A stretch of 64,000 bases of DNA from RH-AL1 sp964235705 (GTDB taxonomy: Bacteria > Pseudomonadota > Alphaproteobacteria > Rhizobiales > Beijerinckiaceae): NCBI GenBank assembly GCA_964235705.1, contig CAXSDP010000005.1:1-64000 (forward strand), read 5' to 3'. This document shows, piece after piece, positions 1 to 7,814 of the stretch (position 1 is the first letter of the stretch; every line of letters starts with the position of its first letter). The notes beneath the pieces were generated by a model. That model was given only the letters and a program-made list of their open reading frames with translations, did no database searches and was not told the origin of the DNA. The position numbers and the translations under genes are program-made.

Positions 1-2
1 CA

Positions 3-1337
3 TCCAACGGCCTGACATCCAACGACCTCGCATCCGAGCACCTGGGCGACCTCGCGCCGACCGCCTACCCCAAGGAGGTCAAGCTGGCCGACCTGAAGGA
101 CAAGTCGCCGACCGAACTGCTCGCCTTCGCGGAGGAGTACGAGGTCGAGAACGCGTCCACGCTCCGCAAGCAGGAGCTGATGTTCGCCGTGCTGAAGCAG
201 CTCGCCTCCCGCGAGATCGAGATCGTCGGCGTCGGCGTGATCGAGGTGCTCCAGGATGGGTTCGGCTTCCTCCGCTCGGCCGATGCGAACTACCTCGCCG
301 GCCCCGACGACATCTACGTCAGCCCCTCGCAGATCCGCCGCTTCGGCCTGCGGACCGGCGATACGGTGGAAGGGCTGATCCGCTCCCCCAAGGAGGGCGA
401 GCGCTATTTCGCCCTGTTGAAGGTCAACACGATCAACTTCGAGGAGCCGGAGAAGGCCCGCCACAAGGTCAACTTCGACAACCTCACCCCGCTCTACCCG
501 GAGCGGCGCTTGAAGCTCGAGATCGAGGACCCGACGCGCAAGGACCTGTCGAACCGGGTGATCGACATCGTCGCCCCGATCGGCTTCGGCCAGCGCGCGC
601 TCATCGTGGCGCCGCCGCGCACCGGCAAGACCGTGCTGCTGCAGAACATCGCGCAGTCGATTTCCGCCAACCACCCCGACAGCTACCTCATCGTGCTGCT
701 GATCGACGAGCGGCCGGAGGAGGTGACGGACATGCAGCGCTCCGTGAAGGGCGAAGTGGTGGCCTCCACCTTCGACGAGCCGGCGACCCGCCACGTCGCG
801 GTGGCGGAGATGGTGATCGAGAAGGCCAAGCGGCTGGTGGAGCACGGGCGGGACGTCGTCATCCTGCTCGACTCCATCACGCGACTGGGACGCGCCTACA
901 ACACCACCGTCCCCTCGTCCGGCAAGGTGCTCACCGGCGGCGTCGATGCCAACGCCCTCCAGCGGCCGAAGCGCTTCTTCGGCGCGGCCCGCAACATCGA
1001 GGAGGGCGGCTCGCTCACCATCATCGCCACCGCGCTGATCGACACGGGGTCGCGCATGGACGAGGTGATCTTCGAGGAGTTCAAGGGCACCGGCAATTCC
1101 GAGATCATCCTCGATCGCAAGGTGGCGGACAAGCGGACCTACCCGGCGCTCGACATCGCGCGTTCGGGAACCCGCAAGGAGGAGCTGCTGGTGCCGGCCG
1201 ACATCCTCAAGAAGATGTACGTGCTGCGCCGCATCCTGAACCCGATGGGCACCGTCGACGGCGTCGAGTTCCTGCTCGGCAAGCTGCGCGACACGCCGAA
1301 GGGGAACGGCACGTTCTTCGAGTCCATGAACACTTGA
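3..1337 (+). CDS. rho: Transcription termination factor Rho (5' partial)
   Basis: Rho is the hexameric RNA-dependent ATPase helicase that ends transcription at factor-dependent sites. The frame is open from the first bases of the window to the TGA at 1337, giving 444 visible residues, so the true start lies upstream. The canonical N-terminal domain begins around nt 87 (LADLKDKSPTELLAF) and is followed by the cold-shock-like RNA-binding fold. The Walker A motif APPRTGKT lies near visible residue 204, with the hexamer ATPase core and the conserved C-terminal helices after it. About 28 residues before the canonical N-terminus are in frame and contain a repeated SN-D/G-L pattern, so this Rho has an N-terminal extension or starts unusually far upstream. 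The family assignment is very secure; only the start is unknown. Confidence 0.97.
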   Translation, partial: SNGLTSNDLASEHLGDLAPTAYPKEVKLADLKDKSPTELLAFAEEYEVENASTLRKQELMFAVLKQLASREIEIVGVGVIEVLQDGFGFLRSADANYLAGPDDIYVSPSQIRRFGLRTGDTVEGLIRSPKEGERYFALLKVNTINFEEPEKARHKVNFDNLTPLYPERRLKLEIEDPTRKDLSNRVIDIVAPIGFGQRALIVAPPRTGKTVLLQNIAQSISANHPDSYLIVLLIDERPEEVTDMQRSVKGEVVASTFDEPATRHVAVAEMVIEKAKRLVEHGRDVVILLDSITRLGRAYNTTVPSSGKVLTGGVDANALQRPKRFFGAARNIEEGGSLTIIATALIDTGSRMDEVIFEEFKGTGNSEIILDRKVADKRTYPALDIARSGTRKEELLVPADILKKMYVLRRILNPMGTVDGVEFLLGKLRDTPKGNGTFFESMNT

Positions 1338-1365
1338 ACGGTTAACACCTGAGCCCGAAGCATCG

Positions 1366-1387
1366 GAGGCGGCATGGACGCCGCCTC
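1366..1387. terminator. Hairpin between convergent rho and hypothetical gene
   Basis: GAGGCGGC at 1366-1373 pairs perfectly with GCCGCCTC at 1380-1387 across a 6-nt loop. It sits between the rho stop (1337) and the stop of the opposing gene (1411). There is only a weak T run after it (GTT), so it may act in both directions or simply protect the 3' ends. Confidence 0.6.
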
Positions 1388-1410
1388 GTTCGCCAAGGAA
1401 CCGCGAGCGG

Positions 1411-1902
1411 TTACCTCGCGCCGTTCAGGCAGCTCCTGGCCGCCGCCAGGGCGGACGCCGCGTTCGGCGTCGGGAAGTTCGCCTCGTCCTCGGCGATGCG
1501 GGCGGTGAGCGTCGGGGCGGCACCCAACAGGTCGATGAGCGAGGCGGCGTTGTTGAAGGTGTAGCTCAGCGTCTCCGCGTCGCCGACCCAGCTCGCTTTC
1601 CCCGCGAGGGCTTTGTCGCCGATGATGAGGTCCACGGGGACGGCCTCGCCCGGCTTGAAGTGCCAACCCTGGTAGCTGAGCGTCACGATCAGGTCGGTGG
1701 CGTATCCGCCATTGAGGAGGCCGTAGATGACGGAACCCTTCTTCTTGTCCTTGTCGACGGACTGGTGGCCGACCACGCAGACGCCGTCGGATGGGGTCGG
1801 CGTGATCGACCATCCGGCGACCGTCTGCCCGGCCGTGGGGGCGGCGGAAGCTGTCCCGCAGTTGGTCAGGATCAGGATCGCGCAGGCGGCGAGTTTACGC
1901 AT
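1411..1902 (-). CDS. Secreted hypothetical protein
   Basis: A 163-residue protein that I do not recognise. It begins with a clear export signal: basic MRK, a hydrophobic stretch (LAACAILIL) and a likely signal peptidase I site after ASA near residue 21. The Cys in LTNC is not in a good lipobox because Asn precedes it, so a lipoprotein is less likely. The mature part is mostly beta-like with an alanine-rich C-terminus and three Cys residues, including one near the C-terminal end, that could form a disulfide in the periplasm. It is convergent with rho and has no same-strand partner within 70 bases, so context gives no function. Confidence 0.75.
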   Translation of the reverse strand: MRKLAACAILILTNCGTASAAPTAGQTVAGWSITPTPSDGVCVVGHQSVDKDKKKGSVIYGLLNGGYATDLIVTLSYQGWHFKPGEAVPVDLIIGDKALAGKASWVGDAETLSYTFNNAASLIDLLGAAPTLTARIAEDEANFPTPNAASALAAARSCLNGAR

Positions 1903-1972
1903 CGTTCACTCCAAGAGGTGCGCGAGGCATGCCATCGATGGGCGACGCGCGTCCAGCGGATCGGCCCGCGTC

Positions 1973-2830
1973 TCAGGCGTTCGACGATGCGACGGCGGCC
2001 AGGAACGCCTCCATCATCGCGATCTCGCGGCCGTCGCCCTTCAGGTCGTCGGCCAGGCGGTCGTACAGCGACGCCGCGCCGGTGAACATCGCGGCGGCGG
2101 CGGGATCGGCAGCGAGGAAGGCGGCGATCTCCCGCATCTCGCCGGACCAGCGGTAAGCCTTCGGCACCATGTCCGGCAGCGCGTCCTTGAAGCGGGCGAG
2201 GAGCTGCGGCTGGCTTTCCGCCAACTCGGCCCGCAACGCCTCGTCGGCGCCGGCGCGCGTCGCCGCCAACACCATGGCGGCGGCGAGCGCGGTGAGCCCC
2301 TTGGTGACCATGGCGTAGGACATCTTCAGCGCCGACGCCGCACCGATCGGGCCGGCCATCAGCCTGACGTCGAGTCCGAGGTCGCGCAGCGGACCGAGCG
2401 AGCCGGCCGCCTCGCCCGACGCGTAGAGTCGCGGTCCGACCGTGCCGGGACGCGGCGGTGAGCCGATGATGCAGCCGTCGACGAACGGCGCCCCGGTTCC
2501 CGCGATGACGGCGGCCACGCGCTCGACGGTGCGCACGTCGACCGCGTTGCAATCGGCGAACACAGGCTTGGTCGCGGCGACGCGGATCGCCGGGGCGAAT
2601 CGTTCGGCGACCGCCACCGCCTCGTGCGGCGGCACCACGGACAAGATGAGGCCGGCCCCGGCGATGGCCTCGTCGTCGGCCGCGACCATTCCGGCCGCTT
2701 CCGCCCGCGCGCGGCTCGCCGCGCTCCGCCCCGCGAGCGGGGTCAGGACGCGCGCGCCGTGCTCGACCAGTCGCCGTCCCATCCCGGCGCCCATCGCGCC
2801 CGGCGCGAGAAGTGCGATCGTTGACTGCAT
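1973..2830 (-). CDS. NAD(P)-dependent dehydrogenase, 6-phosphogluconate/beta-hydroxyacid type with DUF1932-like C-terminus
   Basis: A 285-residue soluble oxidoreductase. The N-terminal Rossmann fold carries a glycine motif of the family (APGAMGAGMG, residues 9-18). The 6PGDH-type helix is present (GAASALKMSYAM, with the lysine that is catalytic in the family), followed by the short helical C-terminal domain often called DUF1932. The ATG at 2830 puts the nucleotide-binding motif at the usual distance, whereas the longer frame upstream is arginine-rich and not protein-like. It is the last of three minus-strand genes (3407-4303, 2940-3329, this one) spaced by about 77 and 109 bases, a likely operon. 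The substrate cannot be read from the sequence; a small hydroxy acid is the family expectation. Confidence 0.82.
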   Translation of the reverse strand: MQSTIALLAPGAMGAGMGRRLVEHGARVLTPLAGRSAASRARAEAAGMVAADDEAIAGAGLILSVVPPHEAVAVAERFAPAIRVAATKPVFADCNAVDVRTVERVAAVIAGTGAPFVDGCIIGSPPRPGTVGPRLYASGEAAGSLGPLRDLGLDVRLMAGPIGAASALKMSYAMVTKGLTALAAAMVLAATRAGADEALRAELAESQPQLLARFKDALPDMVPKAYRWSGEMREIAAFLAADPAAAAMFTGAASLYDRLADDLKGDGREIAMMEAFLAAVASSNA

Positions 2831-2939
2831 GGAGTCCCTCCCCGCCCGGCTTCGGCGGGCGCCACGTCCCGCGCGCTTCCATGAGACCTCCCCCCATGGC
2901 ACCGGTGCCCCGTCGGTGTCCAGCCGTGGGTGGGGCGCG

Positions 2940-3329
2940 TCACCCCTTGTCGGCGAACTCGGGTTCCTCGAACACCTCGCGCGCGACCTTGAAGGCTTCG
3001 CCCGCCGCCGGCACGCCGGCGTAGACGCAGGCCTGGAGGAAGACTTCCCGGATCTCGGCCCGCGTGACGCCGTTCGTCAGGGCGCCCCGGACGTGGATCC
3101 GGAGTTCGTTGGGCTTGCCCATCGCCGTCAGCATGCCGAGGTTGACGATGCTGCGCGTGCGGCGGTCGAGGCCCGGTCGGCCCCAAACGTCGCCCCAGCA
3201 GTATGTCAGGGCCAGTTCCTGGAAGGGACGGTCGAAGTCCGTGGCGCCGGCGAGGGCGGCGTCGTGGCGCCCCTCACCGATGACCGCGGCGCGGATGGCC
3301 TTGCCCTGCTCGAGAAGGTGGTCGCTCAT
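2940..3329 (-). CDS. Carboxymuconolactone decarboxylase (CMD) family protein
   Basis: A 129-residue single-domain protein matching the length of PcaC-type CMD proteins. The family signature HVRGALTNGVTRAEIREV occurs near residues 79-96, with the histidine and arginine expected at the active site. The C-terminal helix resembles that of gamma-carboxymuconolactone decarboxylase rather than AhpD, because the AhpD CxxC pair is absent. The ATG at 3329 gives the standard MSDHLLEQG-like start. It lies between two hydroxyacid-dehydrogenase-type genes. No other protocatechuate-pathway genes are nearby, so a true PcaC role is not supported by context, and a decarboxylase or isomerase on another small acid is possible. 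Confidence 0.85.
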   Translation of the reverse strand: MSDHLLEQGKAIRAAVIGEGRHDAALAGATDFDRPFQELALTYCWGDVWGRPGLDRRTRSIVNLGMLTAMGKPNELRIHVRGALTNGVTRAEIREVFLQACVYAGVPAAGEAFKVAREVFEEPEFADKG

Positions 3330-3406
3330 CGTGGTGCTCCTTCGTTGATCGGCCGCGCCGGGTGGCTCGCGGCAGCCCCCTCGCGACGGTGTGGCCCGAC
3401 GGGTGC

Positions 3407-4303
3407 CTACGCGGCGGGGACATCGGTGGGGGCGTAGGCGCCCATGCGGGTGAAGTCGTCGGCGTCGGACAGGCGCTCCGCGCTGGCCGCCCACATCTCG
3501 CCCACGGCGGCGGTCAACGGCAGGTCGGCGCCCGAACGCGCGGCGAGTTCGCGCGCGAGGCGGACGTCCTTGCGCATGAGCCCCATGGAGAAGCCGCTGT
3601 CGAAGCGGTCCGACAGGATCCAGGTGGGGAAGTGGACTTCGCTGATCGCCGAGCGGCCCGTCGCGGCGTTGATGACGCGGAGCGCCGCCTCGGGGCTGAC
3701 GCCGGCGGCGGCGGCGAGCTTCAGGCCCTCGCTGGTGGTGAGCATGTGGGAGGCGACGAGCAGGTTGTTGACGAGCTTGGCGACGTTGCCGGCGCCGCTC
3801 GGCCCGACGTGGAGGACCTTCGACGCCATCGCCTCGATCACCGGGCGGGCCATCGCGACGTCCTCGTCCGAGCCGCCGATCATCATGGCCATCGTGCCGG
3901 TCGCGGCGCCGTTCGGACCGCCGCTGACGGGCGCGTCGAGGAAGCCGTGCCCGGCCGCCGCCAGCCTGGCGGCGAGGTGCCGGCTCACGTCCGGCTCCGA
4001 CGTCGAGGTGTCGACGATGACCGCCCGGCCGACGTCCCCGGAGCCGAGCAGGTGGGCGTTGGCGTCGACCACGCCCACGACGTCCCCCGCGGTCGGCAGG
4101 GAGAGGACGACGTACTTGGCCTCCCCGAAGGCCTTGTCGACCGTGTCGACCGCCTCGACGCCGGAGGATGCCGCGAGGGCGCGTCGGTCGGCGCCGAGGT
4201 CGAAGCCGACGACCCGGAACCCTTTGCCGACGAGCGTGGTCGCCATGCCCATGCCCATGCTGCCGAGCCCGACCACGCCCACGGTGGCACCCTGTTCATC
4301 CAT
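3407..4303 (-). CDS. NAD-dependent 3-hydroxyisobutyrate/tartronate-semialdehyde-reductase family dehydrogenase
   Basis: A 298-residue beta-hydroxyacid dehydrogenase. The dinucleotide motif VVGLGSMGMGMA sits at residues 9-20. The substrate-binding DAPVSGG motif follows near residue 120, then the catalytic-lysine segment GAGNVAKLVNNLL near residue 170 and the usual all-helical C-terminal domain. Length and motif order match the family throughout. The ATG at 4303 is preferred because upstream codons are not protein-like. It is first in the three-gene minus-strand group and probably its lead gene. It could be 3-hydroxyisobutyrate dehydrogenase, tartronate semialdehyde reductase or a threonate-type dehydrogenase; the sequence alone does not decide. 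A second member of the family (33418-34329) is the better L-threonate candidate. Confidence 0.85.
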   Translation of the reverse strand: MDEQGATVGVVGLGSMGMGMATTLVGKGFRVVGFDLGADRRALAASSGVEAVDTVDKAFGEAKYVVLSLPTAGDVVGVVDANAHLLGSGDVGRAVIVDTSTSEPDVSRHLAARLAAAGHGFLDAPVSGGPNGAATGTMAMMIGGSDEDVAMARPVIEAMASKVLHVGPSGAGNVAKLVNNLLVASHMLTTSEGLKLAAAAGVSPEAALRVINAATGRSAISEVHFPTWILSDRFDSGFSMGLMRKDVRLARELAARSGADLPLTAAVGEMWAASAERLSDADDFTRMGAYAPTDVPAA

Positions 4304-4480
4304 CGCTTCGGTCCCTTCGGAGGATGTCGCCGCCACGCGCGTCGTGGGGCTTCGGGGATGTGCCCCGTCGTCGGCGCCTTCGCGGCCGCCGATCCCGGCC
4401 TGTTGAGCGAATGTCACGGAAAGGCACCGGCGGGGGTAGGGTGCCATCCTGGTACGATGCGTTGCCGTTGGCGCAACACG

Positions 4481-5410
4481 TCAGCCGACGCGATGGTGGA
4501 ACGCCACCATCTCCCCCGACAGGGCTTCCGCGAGCTTCGCCACGGACATCGGCAGGCGGCGCCTCGCCCTGACGACGAGGTGGGCGTTGGCCTCGCTCAG
4601 GATTGGGTCGGTCAGGTCGACGGCGCCCAGGGCGCCACGCGCGACCTCGCTGGCGACGGCGAACCTCGGCAGGAAGGTCACGCCCATGCCGGCGCCAACG
4701 AAGCGCCGGAGCACGTCCATCGAGGCGGTTTCGACGACCGGCGCCAGGGCGAGCCCGCGATCGGCCGCGACCCGGCCGACGAGCTGCCGCACGCCGTGGC
4801 CGGGGGATAGCAGGGCGCACGGGCCGTCGAGGCACTCCGCCAAGGTGACGCGCCCGCGTGCCAGCAGGGGATGGCCGGGCGGCGCCACGAGGCACAGGGG
4901 CTGGCGCGAGATCGCGAGGGAGCGGATGCCGGTGTCGACGATCGGATCGTAGACGACGCCGACGTCGACGTCCCCGTTGGTCACAGCTTCGAGGACGCCG
5001 GTCGTGCTGCCGAGCGCGATGGTGAAATGGATCGCCGGATGGATCGAGCGGAACGTGCGGAGGCCGCGCTCGACGAGGTCGGGGACGAACCCCTCGCCGC
5101 ACGCGATGCGCACGACGCCCCGCCGGCCACCCTTGAGCTGGTCGAGCTGTTCGGCGAGGAGGTCCTGGTCCTCCCCCACGCGCCGCGCGTGTTCGAGGAG
5201 GAGCCGACCGGCCTCGGTGAGGACGACGCCGCGTGCCGTCCGTTCGAAGAACGGGATGCCGAAGCGTCCCTCGACATCGGACACCTGCCGGCTCACGGCC
5301 GAGGGGACGACGTGGAGGAACTCGGCGGCGCCCCGGATGGAGCCCGTCCTCGCCACGGCCAGGAAGTATCGCAGCGAGCGGGCGTCAAGCGCGTCCATGC
5401 GGGTGTCCAT
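4481..5410 (-). CDS. LysR-family transcriptional regulator
   Basis: A 309-residue LysR-type regulator. The N-terminal winged helix-turn-helix spans about residues 8-65 (LRYFLAVARTGSIRGAAEF and the recognition helix SAVSRQVSDVE). It is followed by the linker helix and a periplasmic-binding-like effector domain. Two in-frame ATGs (5410 and 5398) are possible; neither has a strong ribosome-binding site, and 5410 is chosen as the better spaced. It lies upstream of the 1.97-4.3 kb dehydrogenase group on the same strand. It is also divergent from the cysE-like gene at 5950, with about 540 bases between, so it could control either side. Confidence 0.9.
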   Translation of the reverse strand: MDTRMDALDARSLRYFLAVARTGSIRGAAEFLHVVPSAVSRQVSDVEGRFGIPFFERTARGVVLTEAGRLLLEHARRVGEDQDLLAEQLDQLKGGRRGVVRIACGEGFVPDLVERGLRTFRSIHPAIHFTIALGSTTGVLEAVTNGDVDVGVVYDPIVDTGIRSLAISRQPLCLVAPPGHPLLARGRVTLAECLDGPCALLSPGHGVRQLVGRVAADRGLALAPVVETASMDVLRRFVGAGMGVTFLPRFAVASEVARGALGAVDLTDPILSEANAHLVVRARRRLPMSVAKLAEALSGEMVAFHHRVG

Positions 5411-5467
5411 GGCGCATCCCGACCTCAGCACGACGGCACGTCGACGGCCGGACCGCCCATCACGTTC

Positions 5468-5497
5468 GCTCGCACATCCGGCGCTCGCACATCCGGC
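5468..5497. repeat. Two tandem copies of a 15-bp unit
   Basis: The unit GCTCGCACATCCGGC occurs twice with no spacer (5468-5482, 5483-5497). It lies about 60 bases upstream of the LysR gene start, where a regulator site could lie, but duplication by slippage would look the same. Confidence 0.6.
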
Positions 5498-5700
5498 GTG
5501 TGTCCCGGCCCGTCCGCCTTCCGGCATCGCATGGTCGATCGCATCGGGAGCCTCGATCTGCGCGCGGGCGGTTCCGGCCTCGATGGGGCACCGCGAGCCG
5601 CCGCCCGCGGGCGCGCCGATGATGGTACGAACGCCGTCGCCTGGCCAGATCGACTTCGGGGATCGTCGTTGCGCTCACCGGCACGACTGTATCGGGGGGA

Positions 5701-5740
5701 CTTGGCGTTTGGGAGGCTTGGCGTTCGCGAAGCTTGGCGT
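5701..5740. repeat. Three CTTGGCGT boxes at exact 16-bp spacing
   Basis: CTTGGCGT starts at 5701, 5717 and 5733. Bases between the boxes are partly conserved (purine-rich, ending in AGG or AAG). Regular 16-bp spacing upstream of the cysE-like gene could mark a repeated protein-binding site or a decayed minisatellite. Confidence 0.55.
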
Positions 5741-5949
5741 GGGAGGACGCGGCGCGAGCATCCGAGGGACGAGGGCGCGTCCAGGTGGGGAACGCGTGTC
5801 GCGCCCCTCGTTCGCGAGCCTCGGGCCGAGCCGGCCGGCGTCGACCTCGCGCCGGTGGGAGGATGGCCGCGACCGCCGGATCGCCCCGCTCGCCACGCCG
5901 GCAAGGAGCCGCTACGAAGTCGCGGCGGCGGCTCCGGGACGGGGGATCA

Positions 5950-6777
5950 ATGACGGAGGATCATGGGAGCGACGTTTCGAGTGTCCCTCATCGGGCGGAC
6001 GCCATCGGGACCGGCGACCTGCTCGACGCGGCCCGCCGGCTGTTGCTCCGCGAGCCGGGCCTGGGCGCGATGCTGTCGCTCGACGTCCATGACCTGCGGA
6101 CGGACGCCGAACTGCTGGCGATGGTCGTGTCGGGCGCCGTCCCGGCCGGTCCCGCGCGGACGACCATCTTTGAGGCGGCCACGTCGGCGTTCGGCCGCGA
6201 CGCGGAGGCGCGCCGGGCGGTCTTGGCGGATGTCCGCGTCGCGACGCGCCACAACTTCGAGCCGGGCGGCGAGGTCACGACCCTCCTCTTCGCGCGCGGG
6301 ATCCACGCCCTCATCGCCCATCGCGTGGCGCACGCCTTCTGGGCGGACGGCCGCACCGACTTCGCGCTCGGCCTGAAGACGGTGTTCGGCCGGGCCTTCT
6401 CCACCGACATCCATCCCGGCGCCCGATTCGGGGCCGGCATCTGGCTCGACCACGGCCTGGGTTTCGTGGTCGGCGAGACGGCCGTCGTCGAGGACGGGGT
6501 CGCGATCTGGCACGGCGTGACGCTGGGAAGCACCCTCAAGGACGCCGGCGGTGCCCGCCACCCGCGCCTGCGCAGGGGCGCGACCATCGGCGCGGGCGCC
6601 ATCATCCTCGGAAGCGTCTCGATCGGTGAGAACAGCGTGGTCGCCGCCGGCTCGGTGGTCGTCGGCGATGTCGCGCCGGGCACGACGGTCGCCGGGGTGC
6701 CGGCCAAAGCGAAGCCCCGCTCGACCGCGTCCTTCTCGGGCTTCCCCTCCCTCCAGGCCGGCGAGGACCTCCCGTGA
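5950..6777 (+). CDS. cysE: Serine O-acetyltransferase-like (CysE family)
   Basis: A 275-residue acetyltransferase of the CysE type, which in the family transfers acetyl from acetyl-CoA to L-serine in cysteine synthesis. An alpha-helical N-terminal domain (about residues 1-145) precedes a left-handed beta-helix with hexapeptide repeats. The repeat region carries DIHPGARFGAGIWLDHG, VGETAVVEDG and IWHGVTLG, where the aspartate-histidine and histidine positions match CysE catalytic residues. The C-terminal GVPAK segment is typical. The ATG at 5950 is chosen since the upstream open frame is arginine-rich and unlike the family. It overlaps the next gene by four bases (GTGA), so they are co-translated. 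Pairing with a VOC protein rather than cysK is unusual, and another acceptor is possible. Confidence 0.85.
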   Translation: MTEDHGSDVSSVPHRADAIGTGDLLDAARRLLLREPGLGAMLSLDVHDLRTDAELLAMVVSGAVPAGPARTTIFEAATSAFGRDAEARRAVLADVRVATRHNFEPGGEVTTLLFARGIHALIAHRVAHAFWADGRTDFALGLKTVFGRAFSTDIHPGARFGAGIWLDHGLGFVVGETAVVEDGVAIWHGVTLGSTLKDAGGARHPRLRRGATIGAGAIILGSVSIGENSVVAAGSVVVGDVAPGTTVAGVPAKAKPRSTASFSGFPSLQAGEDLP

Positions 6778-7718
6778 CCGGCTCGCTCGGCATCGACCAT
6801 CCGCTCATCCTCGTCCGCGACGTGGCGGCGGCGTCGACGCGGTACGAAGCCCTGGGTTTCCGGATGACGCCGGTCACCAGGCACCCTTGGGGGACCAGCA
6901 CGACCGTCGCCGTCTTCGAGCGATGCCTCCTCGAACTCATGGGCGTCTACGACGAGGGCTTGATCGACGTGAACCCCGCCGGCGACTTCCGTTTCGGGCG
7001 CACCGTCAGGGATCACCTCGCCGAGCGCGAGGGTGTCTCGCTCCTCGCGTTGAACTCCGAGGATGCCGACGCCGACGCGGCGGCGCTGGAAGCCAGGGGC
7101 GTCGCGTGCCAGGGCACGATCGCGTTCGGCCGCGACGTCGTGTTGCCGGACGGGCGGCGGGACAGGACGGCGACGACGCTGAAGATCCTCCACGCGCCGG
7201 ACATGCCGCGCTTCTCGACCTTCCTCTGCCAGCAACATCGTCGCGATCTCATCGAGTCGCCCGCGTGGATGGATCATCCGAACGGCGCCTACGGCATCGC
7301 GGGGGTGACGATCCTCGCGACCCCCGCCGACCGGACGCGCGTGCTCGACCGCCTCGCTGCCCTTTACGGCCGCGGTGCGGTCTTCGCGACCGCCGACGGC
7401 TTCGGCGCGCGTACGGGGAACGGCGACGTCGTCGTCGTCGACCACGACGCCGCCACCACACGCCACGGCGCGTTGCCTCCCGCCGTCGCGGCCGGGATCA
7501 CCCCCTGCATCATCGCGATCGATGTCCGGGTGCGGCGCGTCGACGATGTCCGGCCCTTCCTCGACGCGGCCCGGGTGTCCCACCACGAGGGCAACGGTTC
7601 GATCCTCCTGACCGACGCCGTCCCTTTCGGCAACGTGTTCCTGTCCTTCGTCCCTCCGACGCCGGGGAACCCGCGAGGGCGTCACCGACCGGCGTCGAGC
7701 GACGACGCGGGAGAATGA
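6774..7718 (+). CDS. VOC (glyoxalase-like) family protein
   Basis: A 314-residue protein beginning at a GTG that overlaps the cysE-like stop by four bases. It begins with a beta-alpha-beta VOC unit (IDHPLILVRDVAAASTRYEALGF, residues 6-28), the usual start of glyoxalase/dioxygenase-fold proteins. A second unit begins near residue 165 (GIAGVTILATPADRTRVLDRL), so it has the paired-module layout of the long glyoxalase-like type. His9 and glutamates in each module are candidate metal ligands. Substrates of this subfamily are unknown to me. Tight coupling to the acetyltransferase suggests a shared pathway. Its stop is convergent with otnK. Confidence 0.8.
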   Translation: MTGSLGIDHPLILVRDVAAASTRYEALGFRMTPVTRHPWGTSTTVAVFERCLLELMGVYDEGLIDVNPAGDFRFGRTVRDHLAEREGVSLLALNSEDADADAAALEARGVACQGTIAFGRDVVLPDGRRDRTATTLKILHAPDMPRFSTFLCQQHRRDLIESPAWMDHPNGAYGIAGVTILATPADRTRVLDRLAALYGRGAVFATADGFGARTGNGDVVVVDHDAATTRHGALPPAVAAGITPCIIAIDVRVRRVDDVRPFLDAARVSHHEGNGSILLTDAVPFGNVFLSFVPPTPGNPRGRHRPASSDDAGE

Positions 7719-7814
7719 CGGCATGGCGACGAACGGGCACGACGCCGGGGGAGACCGGGCGTCGATTCGAGGTGCGCGGTCGAAGCGCGCCTGGCCTCGC
7801 GCGGGTCGGACCCG

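Larger units (their letters stand above)
5411..5949. other. Long intergenic region between divergent LysR and cysE-like genes
   Basis: This 539-base gap holds no open frame with protein-like composition on either strand. It contains two short tandem repeats (listed separately at 5468-5497 and 5701-5740). I see no convincing -35/-10 pair. It may carry the regulatory sites of the divergent genes. Confidence 0.6.

Noticed and set aside
3407..4303. Naming this gene ltnD
   Set aside because: The motifs are generic for the beta-hydroxyacid dehydrogenase family; the VVNADQ-type signature is in the other copy at 33418.
7719..7814. Terminator between the VOC gene and otnK
   Set aside because: Only short GC-rich repeats (GCGC arms) occur, not distinguishable from background.
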